From NCBI RefSeq assembly GCF_022829515.1, contig NZ_JAKSYL010000178.1:56559-120558 (forward strand): 64,000 nt of DNA, read 5' to 3'. Made by a program: the position numbers and the translations under genes. The notes under the pieces are model-generated. The model was not told the origin of the DNA, ran no database searches, and saw only the letters and a list, made by a program, of their open reading frames with translations. The DNA comes from Methylobacterium sp. J-048. Lineage in GTDB: Bacteria; Pseudomonadota; Alphaproteobacteria; Rhizobiales; Beijerinckiaceae. Positions 1-12,104 of this stretch are shown here, piece by piece (position 1 is the stretch's first letter; the number at the start of each line of letters is the position of its first letter).

Positions 1-1
1 T

Positions 2-130
2 GGCGAGCGGCTCTACGTCGAGCAGGACGTGTTCCACAACGGCCAGCTCGTCCATCGTAAGTACCGCCGCACCGTGTCCGAGCCGGTGGCGCAAGCGCTC
101 TGGGCGATCATCAACCGCGCCAAGCAGTGA
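2..130 (+). CDS. 3' end of an unrecognised protein (partial)
   Basis: An open frame enters from the left edge and stops at a TGA at 128-130, giving the last 42 residues of a protein. The tail is rich in charged and aromatic residues (it begins GERLYVEQDVFHNGQ and ends INRAKQ) and has no membrane segment. I do not recognise the family. That it is coding is inferred from the sensible composition and the absence of a competing frame. The start and most of the protein lie outside the window. Confidence 0.5.
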   Translation, partial: GERLYVEQDVFHNGQLVHRKYRRTVSEPVAQALWAIINRAKQ

Positions 131-235
131 GTTTCTGCGCGTAGGACCCGCCCAAGCAAGCGCGGGTCACGATCGGGGACGGCGGCGCGCTCGCCCTCCC
201 CGGCAGTCTCTCAGAGCCGCGTCATGCAGCCGGCG

Positions 236-568
236 CTACGCGGCCACCGCGTTGAGAGGCGAGGCAGCCGAAAGCGGTTCGGTTTGCAATGCGTCGAGCC
301 GGCAATGCGCGTTGTCGAAAGCGCTCCGCACCGTTGCGCTCGCATCCTCCACGGCGACCAGCACCGCCAGCTTCTGGGCCGTGGCGCGATCCGCGATGCT
401 CCGGGCGGCCGAGAGCAGGGACTGCTCCAGGCTCTGGAATTCGGCCGCCGCCTCCTTGCCCGTCTCGCGGGTGGCTGCCGCCAAGCGCTCGAGCGCCGCC
501 TCGAGGGCATGACGCAGGACAAGCGTGCGCACGCGCTCCTGAAGGAGCGCCCTCTCGTCGAGTTTCAT
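236..568 (-). CDS. Small Ala/Glu-rich helical protein of unknown function
   Basis: A 110-residue protein starting MKLDERALLQERVRTL and ending in an Ala/Pro-rich tail. It is almost entirely predicted helix with heptad-like leucine and alanine spacing, so a short coiled-coil protein is plausible. No signal peptide, membrane segment or catalytic motif is visible. It is convergent with the partial gene at the left edge. Three other frames are open over the same stretch, as is common in high-G+C DNA. This one was chosen for its helix-like composition and balanced charge. The function is unknown. Confidence 0.5.
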   Translation of the reverse strand: MKLDERALLQERVRTLVLRHALEAALERLAAATRETGKEAAAEFQSLEQSLLSAARSIADRATAQKLAVLVAVEDASATVRSAFDNAHCRLDALQTEPLSAASPLNAVAA

Positions 569-1159
569 CGGAATGGGTCCGCGACTGGGAACACCGAGAA
601 GATCTCATACTTCCCCGGACCCTGCAGCCACCTTTTTGCAACAGCGCAATACAGTTTTTCGGTCTGCGCGGCGATGCGCGAGGATCTAGTTGGTATCCAG
701 CCCCTGAGATCGTCTGACTTTTATCTAATAAATTCGAAGATTTAACGCGTTATTTATGCCGTTTCGAGGTAATTAGACTTCAATCCGATGCCTGTTGAGG
801 CGCATCTGGAACGTCGGATTCAAATAGAAGGTGGATGGTCACGGTATTGTCGCAACCGCGCGGTGGCGTACCGATCAGATCGAAATGCCCGGTGGAACCG
901 ACGGACTGGTGGAACGAGGCGAAGCTGAGCCGTTCAGAGCCTGTTCGCCCGCGTGATCGCAGTCGCAAAGCGGTCAAACGGTTTCGGGGCGGATCAAACG
1001 GCCCGGCTCATCATGGTGAGCGCAGCGAAACAACCCAATCATGCGCTGCTCTAGGTTTCGGATCGGTGCCCTCTGCGGTGCCTATTGGCAACTCTAACGA
1101 TATTCAGTCTCGTCCGACAGACTGAGGTTCGGGGGCGCACGGGCCCGTCGAGCCGATCA
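569..1159. other. Intergenic stretch with a decayed repeat half
   Basis: No convincing gene is seen in these 590 bases. Short open frames on both strands have poor composition. The only recognisable signal is at about 1010-1042, a degraded half of the palindromic repeat found intact at 18527-18618 and 55106-55197: the core gagcgcagcgaa is kept, the other arm is missing. The stretch at 700-780 is noticeably A+T-rich and may hold promoters for the leftward gene at 236-568. Confidence 0.5.
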
Positions 1160-1738
1160 TCAGTACGGCGTTCCGCTTTGGCGCCGCCCGCGCAGGGCCT
1201 CCGCATACCAGTCCAACTCGTCCAAGAACTTGGCGGTCGCCGTCTCGATCCAGGCATCCGTGGGCGTGCCGTCCTGGTCCAGTACCTTCTGAAGGCGCGG
1301 GATCGGCAGGAGCGACGGAATGCTGGGCATGCCCAGTTCTGCGAGCATCGCCCGGAGCGGCATCGCCGCGCGGACGCCGCCGAACTGGCCGGCCGAGTAG
1401 CAGCAGATCGCCGAAGGCCGCCAGTAATACTCTTCGAGGAAGTGGTCGAGGGTGTTCGACAAAGCCGGTGGGACACCGTGATTGTACTCCGCCGAGACAA
1501 CCAGAAAGGCATCCGCGCCGCGATAGAGTTCGGCGAGGCGCTCCAGCGGCTCCGGGGCGGTGCCGGCCGGGTATTCCTTGTACATCCGGTCGAGGAGCGG
1601 GAGGCCCAACGCGGCGGGATCGACCAGCGGGGCGACGTGGCCGCGCGCTTCCAGCCGGGCGATCAGGAACCGCGCCACCCGGATGCCGATGCGGTCCGAA
1701 CGGACGCTGCCGAGGATGACCGGGACGGTGAGAGGCAT
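1160..1738 (-). CDS. NADPH-dependent FMN reductase family protein
   Basis: A 192-residue flavodoxin-fold protein. The N-terminal FMN phosphate loop is visible as GSVRSDRIGIR near residues 10-20, after a short beta strand. The family block SAEYNHGVPPALSNTLDHF lies near residues 82-100. Proteins of this family use NAD(P)H to reduce FMN, quinones, azo dyes or chromate in the cytoplasm. The length is typical for a single-domain member. It lies 21 bases downstream of the 1760-2362 gene on the same strand, so the two may be co-transcribed. The family is clear; the substrate cannot be read from sequence. Confidence 0.85.
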   Translation of the reverse strand: MPLTVPVILGSVRSDRIGIRVARFLIARLEARGHVAPLVDPAALGLPLLDRMYKEYPAGTAPEPLERLAELYRGADAFLVVSAEYNHGVPPALSNTLDHFLEEYYWRPSAICCYSAGQFGGVRAAMPLRAMLAELGMPSIPSLLPIPRLQKVLDQDGTPTDAWIETATAKFLDELDWYAEALRGRRQSGTPY

Positions 1739-1759
1739 GGCGATCTCCGATCAGCCCGA

Positions 1760-2362
1760 TCAGGTCTTCGACGTGGCCGTGAGTGCGGTGGCGGCGAGCC
1801 CCGCCGGTCCGGTGGTCGCGTAGGCGGCGATCGCCTTCGTGACCTGTTGCAGCAACGATTGCAGTCCGTCCTCGATCCCGCTGGACGCGGTCGTGTCGCC
1901 GGTCGACGTGCCGCTGGTCGCGGTCGCGGCGGCGGTCGTGCTGCCGCTGTCTGATTGGCTGGGATCCGTGGCCTCGGGGGCACGGGCGTGATGGCCGTGA
2001 TGGTGATGGACCGGGGCCGCGTCTCCGGAGGCCTGGCCGTCGATCGAACCGGCGCCGGACGTGGATCCATCCGTGGCGCTCGACGCGCTCGTGGACGCCG
2101 CCAATCCGCCCTGGGCGTTGATCTGGCTGTAATCGGATTGCACCTGCAGCAGCGAGGCCATCAGGTCGCTCGACAGCGCCGGGCTGGAGGTCGTGCTGCC
2201 GGAGGAGGTCGTGGCACCGGTGCCGGCCGAATTGCTGGCGCCCTGGCTCGCCGAGGCGAACGCGCTCGCGTCGGTCTGCTGCGCCGAGGCGGCCCGTGTC
2301 TGCCGCAGGGCGCTGATGAGGTCTCGTTGGAGGCTGCTGCTCGTGACCGAACCGACCGACAT
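1760..2362 (-). CDS. Ser/Thr/Ala/Gly-rich protein with a His cluster, unknown function
   Basis: A 200-residue low-complexity protein starting MSVGSVTSSSLQRDLISALR. Its central two-thirds are dominated by Ser, Thr, Ala and Gly, broken near residues 118-127 by a histidine cluster PVHHHHGHHAR that could bind metal. The N-terminal 30 residues and the block EDGLQSLLQQVTKAIAAYA near 165-183 look like ordered amphipathic helices. There is no signal peptide or membrane segment. I do not recognise the family. It lies just upstream of the FMN reductase on the same strand and is divergent from the kdp operon. Confidence 0.65.
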   Translation of the reverse strand: MSVGSVTSSSLQRDLISALRQTRAASAQQTDASAFASASQGASNSAGTGATTSSGSTTSSPALSSDLMASLLQVQSDYSQINAQGGLAASTSASSATDGSTSGAGSIDGQASGDAAPVHHHHGHHARAPEATDPSQSDSGSTTAAATATSGTSTGDTTASSGIEDGLQSLLQQVTKAIAAYATTGPAGLAATALTATSKT

Positions 2363-2651
2363 GATACGTCCTCGCGAAGTTCCTGTGCGGGAGCAAGCAC
2401 GGCGCGGTCCAGAATTTTCCCTGTAATTTCAAAGGCCCGGATGGGCGACGGGCTGGCATGATCGGCCGCGCGGCAGATTTTGCCGGTTTGAGGTCGGCCT
2501 CGTGCTCCGCGCGGCCGATCCTCACGCGATCCTTATAAGATCGCCCGCCTCTCCGTCTCGAACCCTAACGCGGTTCCAGCCCACATTCCGTCTCGACCGG
2601 GATCGGTCGCGGCATGGCCGCGGCCCGCCCGCGAACCGACGCGGATTCACC
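2363..2651. promoter_or_regulatory. Divergent intergenic region upstream of the kdp operon
   Basis: This 289-base gap separates the leftward low-complexity gene from the first small gene of the kdp locus. The KdpE-responsive promoter should lie here by analogy with other kdp operons. I cannot identify a specific KdpE box or a clear -35/-10 pair by eye. The assignment rests on position only. Confidence 0.4.
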
Positions 2652-2735
2652 ATGCTCGACCTCATCTTCATCGCCGCAGGGCTGGCCTTCTTCGCCTTGA
2701 GCGAAGGCTACGCCGTCCTCTGCGACCGCCTGTGA
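2652..2735 (+). CDS. Small membrane peptide at the head of the kdp operon
   Basis: A 27-residue peptide, MLDLIFIAAGLAFFALSEGY followed by AVLCDRL, too short for routine gene callers. One hydrophobic helix spans residues 3-17 and the tail ends in the polar sequence CDRL. It ends 11 bases before kdpF, in the same direction and with the same spacing style as the rest of the operon. Tiny membrane proteins of this kind often precede kdpF in proteobacteria. It is probably a real accessory subunit or assembly peptide of the K+ pump, which is an inference from position and topology. Confidence 0.65.
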   Translation: MLDLIFIAAGLAFFALSEGYAVLCDRL

Positions 2736-2746
2736 CGAGGGGCCCC

Positions 2747-2836
2747 ATGACCCTGGACCTGACCCTCGGCGCCCTCGTGACCCTCGGGCTGCTTGGCTAC
2801 CTCACCTACGCCCTCGTCCGCCCCGAGCGGTTCTGA
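2747..2836 (+). CDS. kdpF: KdpF, small stabilising subunit of the K+-transporting ATPase
   Basis: A 29-residue single-span membrane peptide starting [20 protein letters not shown] and ending in YALVRPERF. The C-terminal (Y/L)xLxxPERF-like ending is the family signature of KdpF. The hydrophobic helix covers about residues 5-23. KdpF sits between KdpA and KdpB in the inner membrane and stabilises the KdpFABC complex. It lies 22 bases upstream of the kdpA start. The length matches the Escherichia coli protein (29 residues). Confidence 0.9.
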   Translation: MTLDLTLGALVTLGLLGYLTYALVRPERF

Positions 2837-2858
2837 GCGGCACGGACGGACCCCTCTC

Positions 2859-4574
2859 ATGACCCTCAACGGCTGGATGCAGATCGCGCTGTATTGCGCG
2901 GTCGTCTTGGCGCTGGTGAAGCCCCTCGGGCTCTACATGACGCGCGTGTTCAACGGCGAGCGCACCCTGCTCTCGCCGATCCTGGCGCCGGTGGAGCGCG
3001 GCTTCTACCGCGTCGCCGGCATCGACGCGCGCCAGGAGCAGCACTGGCTCGCTTATGCGGGCGGCGTGATCCTGTTCCACGTGCTCGGCTTCGCGCTGCT
3101 CTACGCGATCCTGCGGCTGCAGGCGCTTCTGCCGCTGAACCCGGCCGAGCAGGCCGCCGTGGCGCCGGACCTCGCCTTCAACACGGCGACGAGCTTCGTC
3201 ACCAATACCAACTGGCAGTCTTACGGGGGCGAGACCACGCTCTCGTACCTGGCCCAGATGCTGGGGCTGACGCACCAGAATTTCCTGTCGGCCGCAACCG
3301 GCATCGCCGTCGCGGTCGCACTGATCCGCGGCTTCGCGCGGGCCTCCTCCGGCACGATCGGGTCGTTCTGGGTCGATGTCACCCGGGCCACCCTCTACGT
3401 GCTGGTGCCGCTCTGTATCCCCTACGCGCTGTTCCTGGTCTGGCAGGGCGTGCCGCAGACGCTGGGCGCCTCGATCGACGCGACCACCCTGGAGGGGGCC
3501 AAGCAGAGTATCGCGATCGGCCCGGTGGCGAGCCAGGTCGCGATCAAGATGCTCGGTACCAACGGCGGCGGCTTCTTCAACGCCAACGCCGCCCACCCGT
3601 TCGAGAACCCGACCGCCCTGTCGAACTTCGTCCAGATGGTCTCGATCGTCGCGATCGGCGCCGCGCTCACCAACGTGTTCGGCCGCATGGTCGGGGACGA
3701 GCGCCAGGGCTGGGCGATCCTCGGCGCCATGGGGATCCTGTTCCTGGCGGGCGTCCTCGGCACCTACTGGGCCGAGGCGCAGGGCGGCTCCGTGCTCAAC
3801 GGCCTCGGATTCGCCGGCGGCAATTTCGAGGGCAAGGAGGTCCGCTTCGGGATCAGTACCTCGGCGCTGTTCGCGGTGGTCACCACGGCGGCGTCCTGCG
3901 GGGCGGTCAACGCCATGCACGACAGCTTCACGGCGCTCGGCGGCATGATCCCGCTGATCAACATGCAGCTCGGCGAGGTCGTCATCGGCGGCGTCGGCGC
4001 CGGCCTCTACGGCATGCTGGTCTTCGTGATCGTGGCGATCTTCGTGGCCGGCCTGATGGTCGGGCGCACCCCCGAATACCTCGGCAAGAAGATCGAGGCG
4101 CGGGAGGTGAAGATGGCGATGCTCGGCATCCTATGCCTGCCGCTGATGATGCTCGGCGGCACCGCGCTGGCGACCGTGCTGCCGGCGGGGCTGGCCGGGC
4201 CGGCCAATGCCGGACCGCACGGCTTCACCGAGATCCTCTACGCCTACACCTCGGCGGCGGCCAACAACGGCTCGGCTTTCGGCGGGCTCACGGCCAACAC
4301 CCTGTTCTACAACAGCACGCTCGGCCTCGCGATGCTGGTCGGCCGGTTCTTCGTGAAGATCCCGGTGCTGGCCATCGCGGGCTCGCTGGCTGCAAAGAAG
4401 ACCCTTCCGGCGTCGGCCGGCACCTTCCCGACCCATGGCGGCCTGTTCATCGGGCTGCTCGTCGGGGTGATCCTGATCGTCGGCGGGCTGACCTTCTTCC
4501 CGTCCCTGGCGCTGGGGCCGGTGGTCGAGCACCTCGCCGGCGCGGCCGGCCAGACCTTCGCGACAGGGGGCTGA
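2859..4574 (+). CDS. kdpA: KdpA, K+-binding translocation subunit of the Kdp ATPase
   Basis: A 571-residue polytopic inner-membrane protein of the SKT superfamily. It forms the selectivity filter and channel through which K+ enters before passing to KdpB. The start [12 protein letters not shown] was chosen over the upstream in-frame ATG because it lies just after the kdpF stop and begins at the conserved N-terminus. The filter-like segment [17 protein letters not shown] lies near residues 109-125. A second repeat, [19 protein letters not shown], lies near 231-249. A third, [13 protein letters not shown], is near 464-476. The length agrees with the family (557 in E. coli). Confidence 0.97.
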   Translation: MTLNGWMQIALYCAVVLALVKPLGLYMTRVFNGERTLLSPILAPVERGFYRVAGIDARQEQHWLAYAGGVILFHVLGFALLYAILRLQALLPLNPAEQAAVAPDLAFNTATSFVTNTNWQSYGGETTLSYLAQMLGLTHQNFLSAATGIAVAVALIRGFARASSGTIGSFWVDVTRATLYVLVPLCIPYALFLVWQGVPQTLGASIDATTLEGAKQSIAIGPVASQVAIKMLGTNGGGFFNANAAHPFENPTALSNFVQMVSIVAIGAALTNVFGRMVGDERQGWAILGAMGILFLAGVLGTYWAEAQGGSVLNGLGFAGGNFEGKEVRFGISTSALFAVVTTAASCGAVNAMHDSFTALGGMIPLINMQLGEVVIGGVGAGLYGMLVFVIVAIFVAGLMVGRTPEYLGKKIEAREVKMAMLGILCLPLMMLGGTALATVLPAGLAGPANAGPHGFTEILYAYTSAAANNGSAFGGLTANTLFYNSTLGLAMLVGRFFVKIPVLAIAGSLAAKKTLPASAGTFPTHGGLFIGLLVGVILIVGGLTFFPSLALGPVVEHLAGAAGQTFATGG

Positions 4575-4575
4575 G

Positions 4576-4770
4576 ATGCCGCGCACGCTCCCGACCCGGC
4601 GGATGCCGCGCCATCACCTGCTGCTGCACCGGTCGCCGCCGCCCCGGCACCGGACCGGCGCGCCGCCGCCGCGGACCTCCGACCTCGTGCTGGCACTGCT
4701 CGCCGTCCTGCTGCTCGCCGCCTTCGCGCTGATGGCGGCCTGCGCGCTCACCGCGGGCACCGCCCCCTGA
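4576..4770 (+). CDS. Small single-span membrane protein between kdpA and kdpB
   Basis: A 64-residue protein that begins one base after the kdpA stop codon. The first 35 residues are strongly basic, rich in Arg, Pro and His (MPRTLPTRRMPRHHLLLHR). They are followed by a hydrophobic helix, DLVLALLAVLLLAAFALMAA, near 37-56 and a short tail. By the positive-inside rule the basic segment would be cytoplasmic. The tight coupling to kdpA and the 45-base gap to kdpB argue for a real gene. No classical Kdp subunit matches it. It could be an extra stabilising peptide; the function is unknown. Confidence 0.6.
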   Translation: MPRTLPTRRMPRHHLLLHRSPPPRHRTGAPPPRTSDLVLALLAVLLLAAFALMAACALTAGTAP

Positions 4771-4815
4771 CAGCCCGAGGCGCGCCCGCGCCTCCCCTCT
4801 TCGGACAAAACATCC

Positions 4816-6906
<2,091 letters not shown>

Positions 6907-6944
6907 CCCGGTCCCCTCCTGAATCGGTCCCTTGGAGACCCGCC

Positions 6945-7550
6945 ATGCTCAACCAGCTTCGCCCCGCCCTGGTCCTGCTCACCGTCCTGACGGCGATCAC
7001 CGGCCTCGCCTACCCGCTCGCCGTCACCGGCCTCGCCGGCCTGATCTTCCCGGCCCGCGCCGCCGGCAGCCTGATCGAGCGCGACGGCCACGTGGTCGGC
7101 TCCAGCCTGATCGGCCAGAACTTCACCGGGGCCACCTACTTCCACGGCCGACCCTCGGCTACGAGCGCCCCGGACCCGGCCGACCCGTCGAAGACCGTGC
7201 CGGCCCCCTACAACGCGTCCAATTCCTCGGGCTCCAATCTCGGCCCGACCAGCGCCGCGCTGGCCGAGCGCGTGACGGGCGACCGGGATGCGCTGAGGGC
7301 GGAGAATCCCGGCCAGCCCGTCCCGGTGGACCTCGTCACCACCAGCGGCTCGGGCCTCGACCCGGACATCTCGCCCGACGCCGCCTTGTTTCAGGTGCCT
7401 CGGGTCGCCAAGGCACGCAACCTGCCGGAGGATCGCCTGCGCCAGCTCGTCGCCGGGCAGAGCGAGGGGCGCCTGTTCGGGCTGATCGGCGAGACGCGTG
7501 TCAACGTCCTGGCGTTGAACCTTGCGCTGGATCGGCTGGATGGGCGTTAA
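6945..7550 (+). CDS. kdpC: KdpC, accessory subunit of the Kdp K+ pump
   Basis: A 201-residue protein with one N-terminal membrane span (about residues 8-35) and a periplasmic domain. KdpC increases the affinity of the pump and interacts with KdpA and KdpB. The family blocks [20 protein letters not shown] (about 53-72) and [20 protein letters not shown] (about 129-148) are present, as is the C-terminal stretch LNLALD. The start MLNQLRPAL lies 38 bases after kdpB. An upstream in-frame open stretch is a shadow of kdpB. Confidence 0.96.
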   Translation: MLNQLRPALVLLTVLTAITGLAYPLAVTGLAGLIFPARAAGSLIERDGHVVGSSLIGQNFTGATYFHGRPSATSAPDPADPSKTVPAPYNASNSSGSNLGPTSAALAERVTGDRDALRAENPGQPVPVDLVTTSGSGLDPDISPDAALFQVPRVAKARNLPEDRLRQLVAGQSEGRLFGLIGETRVNVLALNLALDRLDGR

Positions 7551-7754
7551 AGTGTCATCCCGGACGATGATTGGCAGATCTTAGAGGAAGGTCATAAATC
7601 AACAAGATCTACGAGATGTCATCAACGATCCGATATCAGTGACAATGCACGTATGGCCGGAGCGCAATCAGCTTGATCGTGTAAATGTTTTACGGCGGGG
7701 CATCGGACGCTCGTGGCAGCTATCCTTGTTATGGTCCGAGAAGGGTGCTTCTGA

Positions 7755-8567
7755 GTGAAGCGCAGTCCATTTTCCCCGGCAATGGCAGGACAACGCATCC
7801 CTGGGCTGGGCATCCTGCTGGTGTCGCTGCCAATCCTCGTCATTGCCCATCACGCGGCGGTGCTCCCGCACGAGTATGGTCACTCGGTCGCGGCGTGGCT
7901 TCTTGGCCTGAAGGCTACGCCCGGTTCGCTGCGATGGGGACCGCCTACGCTTGTGAACGCCCTCACCCTCCATGGGATCGGCGAGAACGTGGACTACGCC
8001 CGCTCTTTCGCCGCCGGACGGGGCGCGGCGGTCGCGCTCGTAGCTGCCACGGGACCGCTGTTCGTGAACGGCGGCGCCTACCTCTCGGCTCGTGCCGTCC
8101 TGCCGCAGGCGCTGCCTCGTCTCCCCTGGCTTGGAGGACTATTCCTCTACTGGTTCTTGTTCATGAACCTCGCCAACGTCTTCGACTACGTGCCCATCCG
8201 GACGTTTGCACAGGGCGACATCGGCCACTTCTGCCAGGGCCTCGATATCCCCTCATGGGTCGTCTGCGCCGTCCTGACGCCGCTCGTGCTAGCTGCGCTC
8301 CTTGATCTCTATCGCACCGTGCTACCGAGCCTATACAGGATGCTGGATTTGCCGTTGTTCGCGCGATTTGCGACGCATATCCTCACAACGAGCTTGATGT
8401 TCGGGTACTTCGGCCTCGCAGGCCTGCACACGAGCGATACGAACTCGGCGCACCTCTCGTTGCTGTCGCTCGCCTGCCTGCCGGTTGTGCTCGTGATAGG
8501 TTGGCCCCGCCGCACGTGGTCGCGAGCCAAAACAGACGCGGCGACCTCGTCTCTACGGGCGGTTTGA
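7755..8567 (+). CDS. Multi-pass membrane protein with a HExxH motif (putative metalloprotease)
   Basis: A 270-residue protein with five or six predicted membrane segments. The HEYGH motif at residues 39-43 follows a hydrophobic segment, and the helix continues [10 protein letters not shown]. This is the arrangement of zinc-dependent intramembrane proteases of the M50 type, where HExxH lies in or beside the first helix. The second metal ligand in that family is an Asp in a later helix; the candidate NVFDYVPIR (about 135-143) lies in the correct half. No PDZ domain is present. It sits between kdpC (204-base gap) and kdpD (68-base gap), splitting the usual kdpFABC-kdpDE order. A protease role is inferred; substrate unknown. 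Confidence 0.65.
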   Translation: MKRSPFSPAMAGQRIPGLGILLVSLPILVIAHHAAVLPHEYGHSVAAWLLGLKATPGSLRWGPPTLVNALTLHGIGENVDYARSFAAGRGAAVALVAATGPLFVNGGAYLSARAVLPQALPRLPWLGGLFLYWFLFMNLANVFDYVPIRTFAQGDIGHFCQGLDIPSWVVCAVLTPLVLAALLDLYRTVLPSLYRMLDLPLFARFATHILTTSLMFGYFGLAGLHTSDTNSAHLSLLSLACLPVVLVIGWPRRTWSRAKTDAATSSLRAV

Positions 8568-8635
8568 ACTTACGTAAGGGACTCCAGCAACCCTTTCCCG
8601 CGCCTTATCCATCGCGTTTCGATTCCAAAAAAACC

Positions 8636-11353
8636 ATGCCCGAGACCGGCCGCGATCCGACCCGTCCGACCCCTGAGGCGCTGCTCGAAGCGGCGCGCCG
8701 GGAGGCGCGAACCCGCGGCCGGCTGAAGGTGTTTCTGGGGGCCGCCCCCGGGGTCGGCAAGACCTACGAGATGCTCACCATCGGCCGCGCCAGGGCCAAG
8801 GCCGGCACCGACGTGGTGGTCGGGGTGGTCGAGACCCACGGCCGGGCCGAGACCGAGGCCTTGCTCGACGGGTTCAAGGTCATCCCGCGCCGGGCTGTCG
8901 CCTATCATGGCACCACCCTCGACGAGATGGATCTCGATGCCCTGCTGGCGCGCCGGCCGGCCCTGGCTCTGGTCGATGAACTCGCCCACACCAACGCGCC
9001 GGGATCCCGCCACCCGAAGCGCTACCAGGACGTCGAGGAGCTGCTCGACGCCGGCATCGATGTCTACGCCACGCTCAACATCCAGCATGTCGAGAGCCTC
9101 AACGACGTGGTGGCGCAGATCACCCGTATCCGCGTCCGCGAGACCGTGCCGGACGGCATCCTCGACCGGGCGGACGATATCGAGGTGGTCGACCTCAACC
9201 CGGACGACCTGATCCAGCGGCTCAAGGACGGCAAGGTCTACGTCCCGACCAACGCCGAGCGCGCCCTCAAGCACTACTTCTCCCGGGGCAACCTCACGGC
9301 CCTGCGCGAACTCGCCCTGCGCCGCACGGCGGACCGGGTCGACGACGAGCTCCTCAGCCACATGCAGGCCAACGCCATCGCGGGGCCCTGGAGCGCCGGC
9401 GAGCGGGTGCTGGTCTGCATCAGCGCGGATCCGCGCGCGGCTGGCCTCGTGCGCTACGCCAAGCGGGTGGCCGACCGGCTGCACGCCCCCTGGACCGCCC
9501 TGTTCATCGAGGCGCCCCGCGCCGGCAGCCGCAGCGAGGCGGAGCGCGACCGGATCGCCGAGACCCTGCGGCTCGCCGATAGGCTCGGGGGCGACGCCGT
9601 CACCCTGCCGGGCGGCCGGCGCGTCGCCGACGACATCCTGGCCTATGCGCGCTCGGCCAACGTCAACCACATCGTGGTCGGCAAGGCCGCGCGCTCCTGG
9701 ATCTTCGAGCTGGTGAACGGCTCGGTGGTCCACGATCTCGTGCGTCGCAGCGGCAACATCAGCGTCCACGTGGTGCCCGGCGAGGCCGTGCCGGCCGAGA
9801 CTCCGTCGCGCAGGCCGGTGGCGACCGCCGCCCCGGCCGCGACTTTCGCCCCCGGCCCCTACCTGATGGCTCTGCTGGCGACCGCGGCGGCGCTCGGCGC
9901 GGCGCTGCTGCTCCAGCCTTATACCGGCATCGAAAATGCCGACCTGATGCTGCTCACCGGCGTGGTCGCGGTGGCCGTGCGCTGGGGGCTCGGGCCGTCG
10001 CTGGCGGCGGTGGTGGCTGCCTCGCTCGCCTACAACTTCTTTTTCCTGCCGCCGGTCTACACCTTCACCATCGCCGACCCGACCAACGTCGCGGCCTTCC
10101 TGCTGTTCACCCTGGTCGCGGTGCTGGTCTCGAACCTTGCCGCCCGCGCCCGCCGGATCGCGCTGGTCAGCCAGGGGCGGGCCAAGTCCACCGAGCGGCT
10201 GTTCGGGTTCTCGCGCAAGCTCGCGGGCTGCGGCACCCTGGACGACGTGCTCTGGGCGACCTGCGCGCAAGTCGCCGCCATGCTGAAGGTCCGGGTGGTC
10301 CTGCTGCTGCCCGACGGCAAGGCCGTCACCGTCCGGGCCGGCTACCCGCCGGAGGATATGTTGGACGCCGCCGATCTCGCGGCGGCGCAATGGGCCTTCG
10401 ACAACGACAGGCCGGCGGGCCGCGGCGCCGATACCCTGCCGGGGGCCAAGCGGCTGTTCCTGCCGATGCGCACCGGGCGCGGCACGATCGGGGTGATCGG
10501 CCTCGACGCGGACGGTGCCGGCCCGATCCTGACCCCCGAGGGGCGTCGCTTGCTCGACGCGCTCGCCGATATGGGCGCGCTCGCCATCGAGCGGGTGCGG
10601 CTGGTGGAGGATCTCGACCGGGCCGAGCGCGCCGCCGAGACCGACCGCCTGCGCCAGGCGCTCCTGACCTCGATCAGCCACGACCTGCGGACCCCGTTGG
10701 CCTCGGTACTCGGGGCGGCCACCACCTTGCGCGACCTGGACGCCGACCTCGCCCCCGAGGCCAAGGCCGACCTGCTGGCGACGATCATCGCCGAATCCGA
10801 GCGGCTGAACCGCTTCATCGCCAACCTGCTCGACATGACCCGCCTCGAAGCCGGCGCGGTGGCCCCGAACCTGGCCCCCCAGGACGTCGCCGAGATCGCC
10901 GATACGGCGCTACGCCGGGTCGAGGCGATATTGGCCGACCATCGCGTCGTGGTCGATCTGGCCCCCGACCTGCCGACGCTCCGGCTCGACCCGGTTCTGG
11001 TCGAGCAGGTGCTGGTCAACCTCCTCGACAACGCCGCCAAATACGCCCCCGCGGGCTCGACGGTCACGGTCCGGGCCCGCCGGGAGGGCGGCCGGGTGCG
11101 GCTGGAGATCCTAGACGAGGGCGACGGCCTGCCGGAGACGGAAATCGAGCGCGTGTTCGACAAGTTCTACCGGGTGCGCAAGGGCGACCGGGTCCGGGCC
11201 GGTACCGGGCTGGGGCTCGCCATCGCCCGCGGCTTCGTCGAGGCGATGGGCGGCACCGTCACGGCCGGCAACCGGCGCGACCGCCTCGGCGCCGTCTTCA
11301 CCGTGACGCTGCCGGTCCCGGCCCGGACCACGCCGAAGGACATCGCCGCATGA
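8636..11353 (+). CDS. kdpD: KdpD, osmosensitive K+ sensor histidine kinase
   Basis: A 905-residue membrane histidine kinase that senses K+ limitation or osmotic stress and phosphorylates KdpE. The N-terminal KdpD domain has a Walker A motif, GAAPGVGKT, at residues 35-43 and the block [20 protein letters not shown] near 112-131. A universal-stress-protein-like domain follows (about 245-370), then four close membrane helices (about 400-500), a GAF domain, and the kinase core with the phosphorylated histidine H682 in [10 protein letters not shown]. The ATP-binding G boxes ([15 protein letters not shown]) are present. The start [12 protein letters not shown] was chosen because upstream in-frame sequence overlaps the preceding membrane gene. 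Its stop overlaps kdpE. Confidence 0.96.
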   Translation: MPETGRDPTRPTPEALLEAARREARTRGRLKVFLGAAPGVGKTYEMLTIGRARAKAGTDVVVGVVETHGRAETEALLDGFKVIPRRAVAYHGTTLDEMDLDALLARRPALALVDELAHTNAPGSRHPKRYQDVEELLDAGIDVYATLNIQHVESLNDVVAQITRIRVRETVPDGILDRADDIEVVDLNPDDLIQRLKDGKVYVPTNAERALKHYFSRGNLTALRELALRRTADRVDDELLSHMQANAIAGPWSAGERVLVCISADPRAAGLVRYAKRVADRLHAPWTALFIEAPRAGSRSEAERDRIAETLRLADRLGGDAVTLPGGRRVADDILAYARSANVNHIVVGKAARSWIFELVNGSVVHDLVRRSGNISVHVVPGEAVPAETPSRRPVATAAPAATFAPGPYLMALLATAAALGAALLLQPYTGIENADLMLLTGVVAVAVRWGLGPSLAAVVAASLAYNFFFLPPVYTFTIADPTNVAAFLLFTLVAVLVSNLAARARRIALVSQGRAKSTERLFGFSRKLAGCGTLDDVLWATCAQVAAMLKVRVVLLLPDGKAVTVRAGYPPEDMLDAADLAAAQWAFDNDRPAGRGADTLPGAKRLFLPMRTGRGTIGVIGLDADGAGPILTPEGRRLLDALADMGALAIERVRLVEDLDRAERAAETDRLRQALLTSISHDLRTPLASVLGAATTLRDLDADLAPEAKADLLATIIAESERLNRFIANLLDMTRLEAGAVAPNLAPQDVAEIADTALRRVEAILADHRVVVDLAPDLPTLRLDPVLVEQVLVNLLDNAAKYAPAGSTVTVRARREGGRVRLEILDEGDGLPETEIERVFDKFYRVRKGDRVRAGTGLGLAIARGFVEAMGGTVTAGNRRDRLGAVFTVTLPVPARTTPKDIAA

Positions 11354-12081
11354 GCCCGACCATCCTGGTCATCGACGACGAGCCGCCGATCCGGAAGCTG
11401 CTGCGCACGGGGCTGTCCACCCAGGGTTACGCGATCCTGGAGGCGCCGAACGCCGCGACCGCCCTGGAGGTGCTCGGCCGCGACCGGGTCGATCTCGTCA
11501 TCCTCGATCTCGGTCTGCCGGACATGCGCGGGCACGACCTGCTGCGGACGATCCGGGCGCGCCATCCGGAGCTGCCGGTGGTGGTGCTGTCGAGCCGCAC
11601 CGACGAGGGCGGCAAGGTCGAGGCCCTCGATCTCGGTGCGGACGACTACGTGACCAAGCCGTTCGGAATGGCCGAGCTGCTGGCCCGCCTGCGCGCCGCG
11701 CTGCGCCACCAGCTCGCGGTCCAGGGTGAGCGCCCGATCTTCCGGCTCGAACGGCTGTCGATCGACCTCGTCCGGCGCATCGTGAAGGTTGATGAGGCCG
11801 AGGTGAAGCTCACGCCGCGGGAATACGATTTTCTGCGCGTGCTGGTGCTGCATGCCGGCAAGGTGCTCACGCACGCGCAGCTGATGCAGGCGGTCTCGGT
11901 CTCGTCCGACCCGCAATATCTGCGGGTCTACATGCGCCAACTCCGCCAGAAGCTCGAGGCCGACCCCGAGCGCCCGCGCCTCCTCCTCACCGAGACCGGC
12001 GTCGGCTACCGCCTGCGCGCGCCGGATGACGAGCCGACGCGGAGGCCGCCCGACGCGGGGAGCGGCGGGCGGCTCTCATAA
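11350..12081 (+). CDS. kdpE: KdpE, response regulator of the kdp operon
   Basis: A 243-residue OmpR-family regulator. The receiver domain has acidic residues DDE at 9-11, the phosphorylated aspartate D53 in VILDLGLPD, and a conserved lysine in YVTKPFG near 105. The C-terminal winged helix follows (about 135-230), with [13 protein letters not shown] and the wing ending ETGVGYRL. It activates transcription of kdpFABC under K+ limitation. Its ATG overlaps the kdpD stop by four bases (ATGA), so the two are translationally coupled. Confidence 0.96.
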   Translation: MSPTILVIDDEPPIRKLLRTGLSTQGYAILEAPNAATALEVLGRDRVDLVILDLGLPDMRGHDLLRTIRARHPELPVVVLSSRTDEGGKVEALDLGADDYVTKPFGMAELLARLRAALRHQLAVQGERPIFRLERLSIDLVRRIVKVDEAEVKLTPREYDFLRVLVLHAGKVLTHAQLMQAVSVSSDPQYLRVYMRQLRQKLEADPERPRLLLTETGVGYRLRAPDDEPTRRPPDAGSGGRLS

Positions 12082-12104
12082 GGCTGGGGTTGTCCCAGGC
12101 GGCA

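Noticed and set aside
780..977. 65-residue frame on the minus strand with a plausible middle segment
   Set aside because: No ribosome site, poor ends, and no recognisable family. It may be a gene remnant, but nothing in the sequence confirms it.
835..1125. 96-residue plus-strand frame
   Set aside because: It crosses the decayed palindromic repeat and has shadow-like composition.
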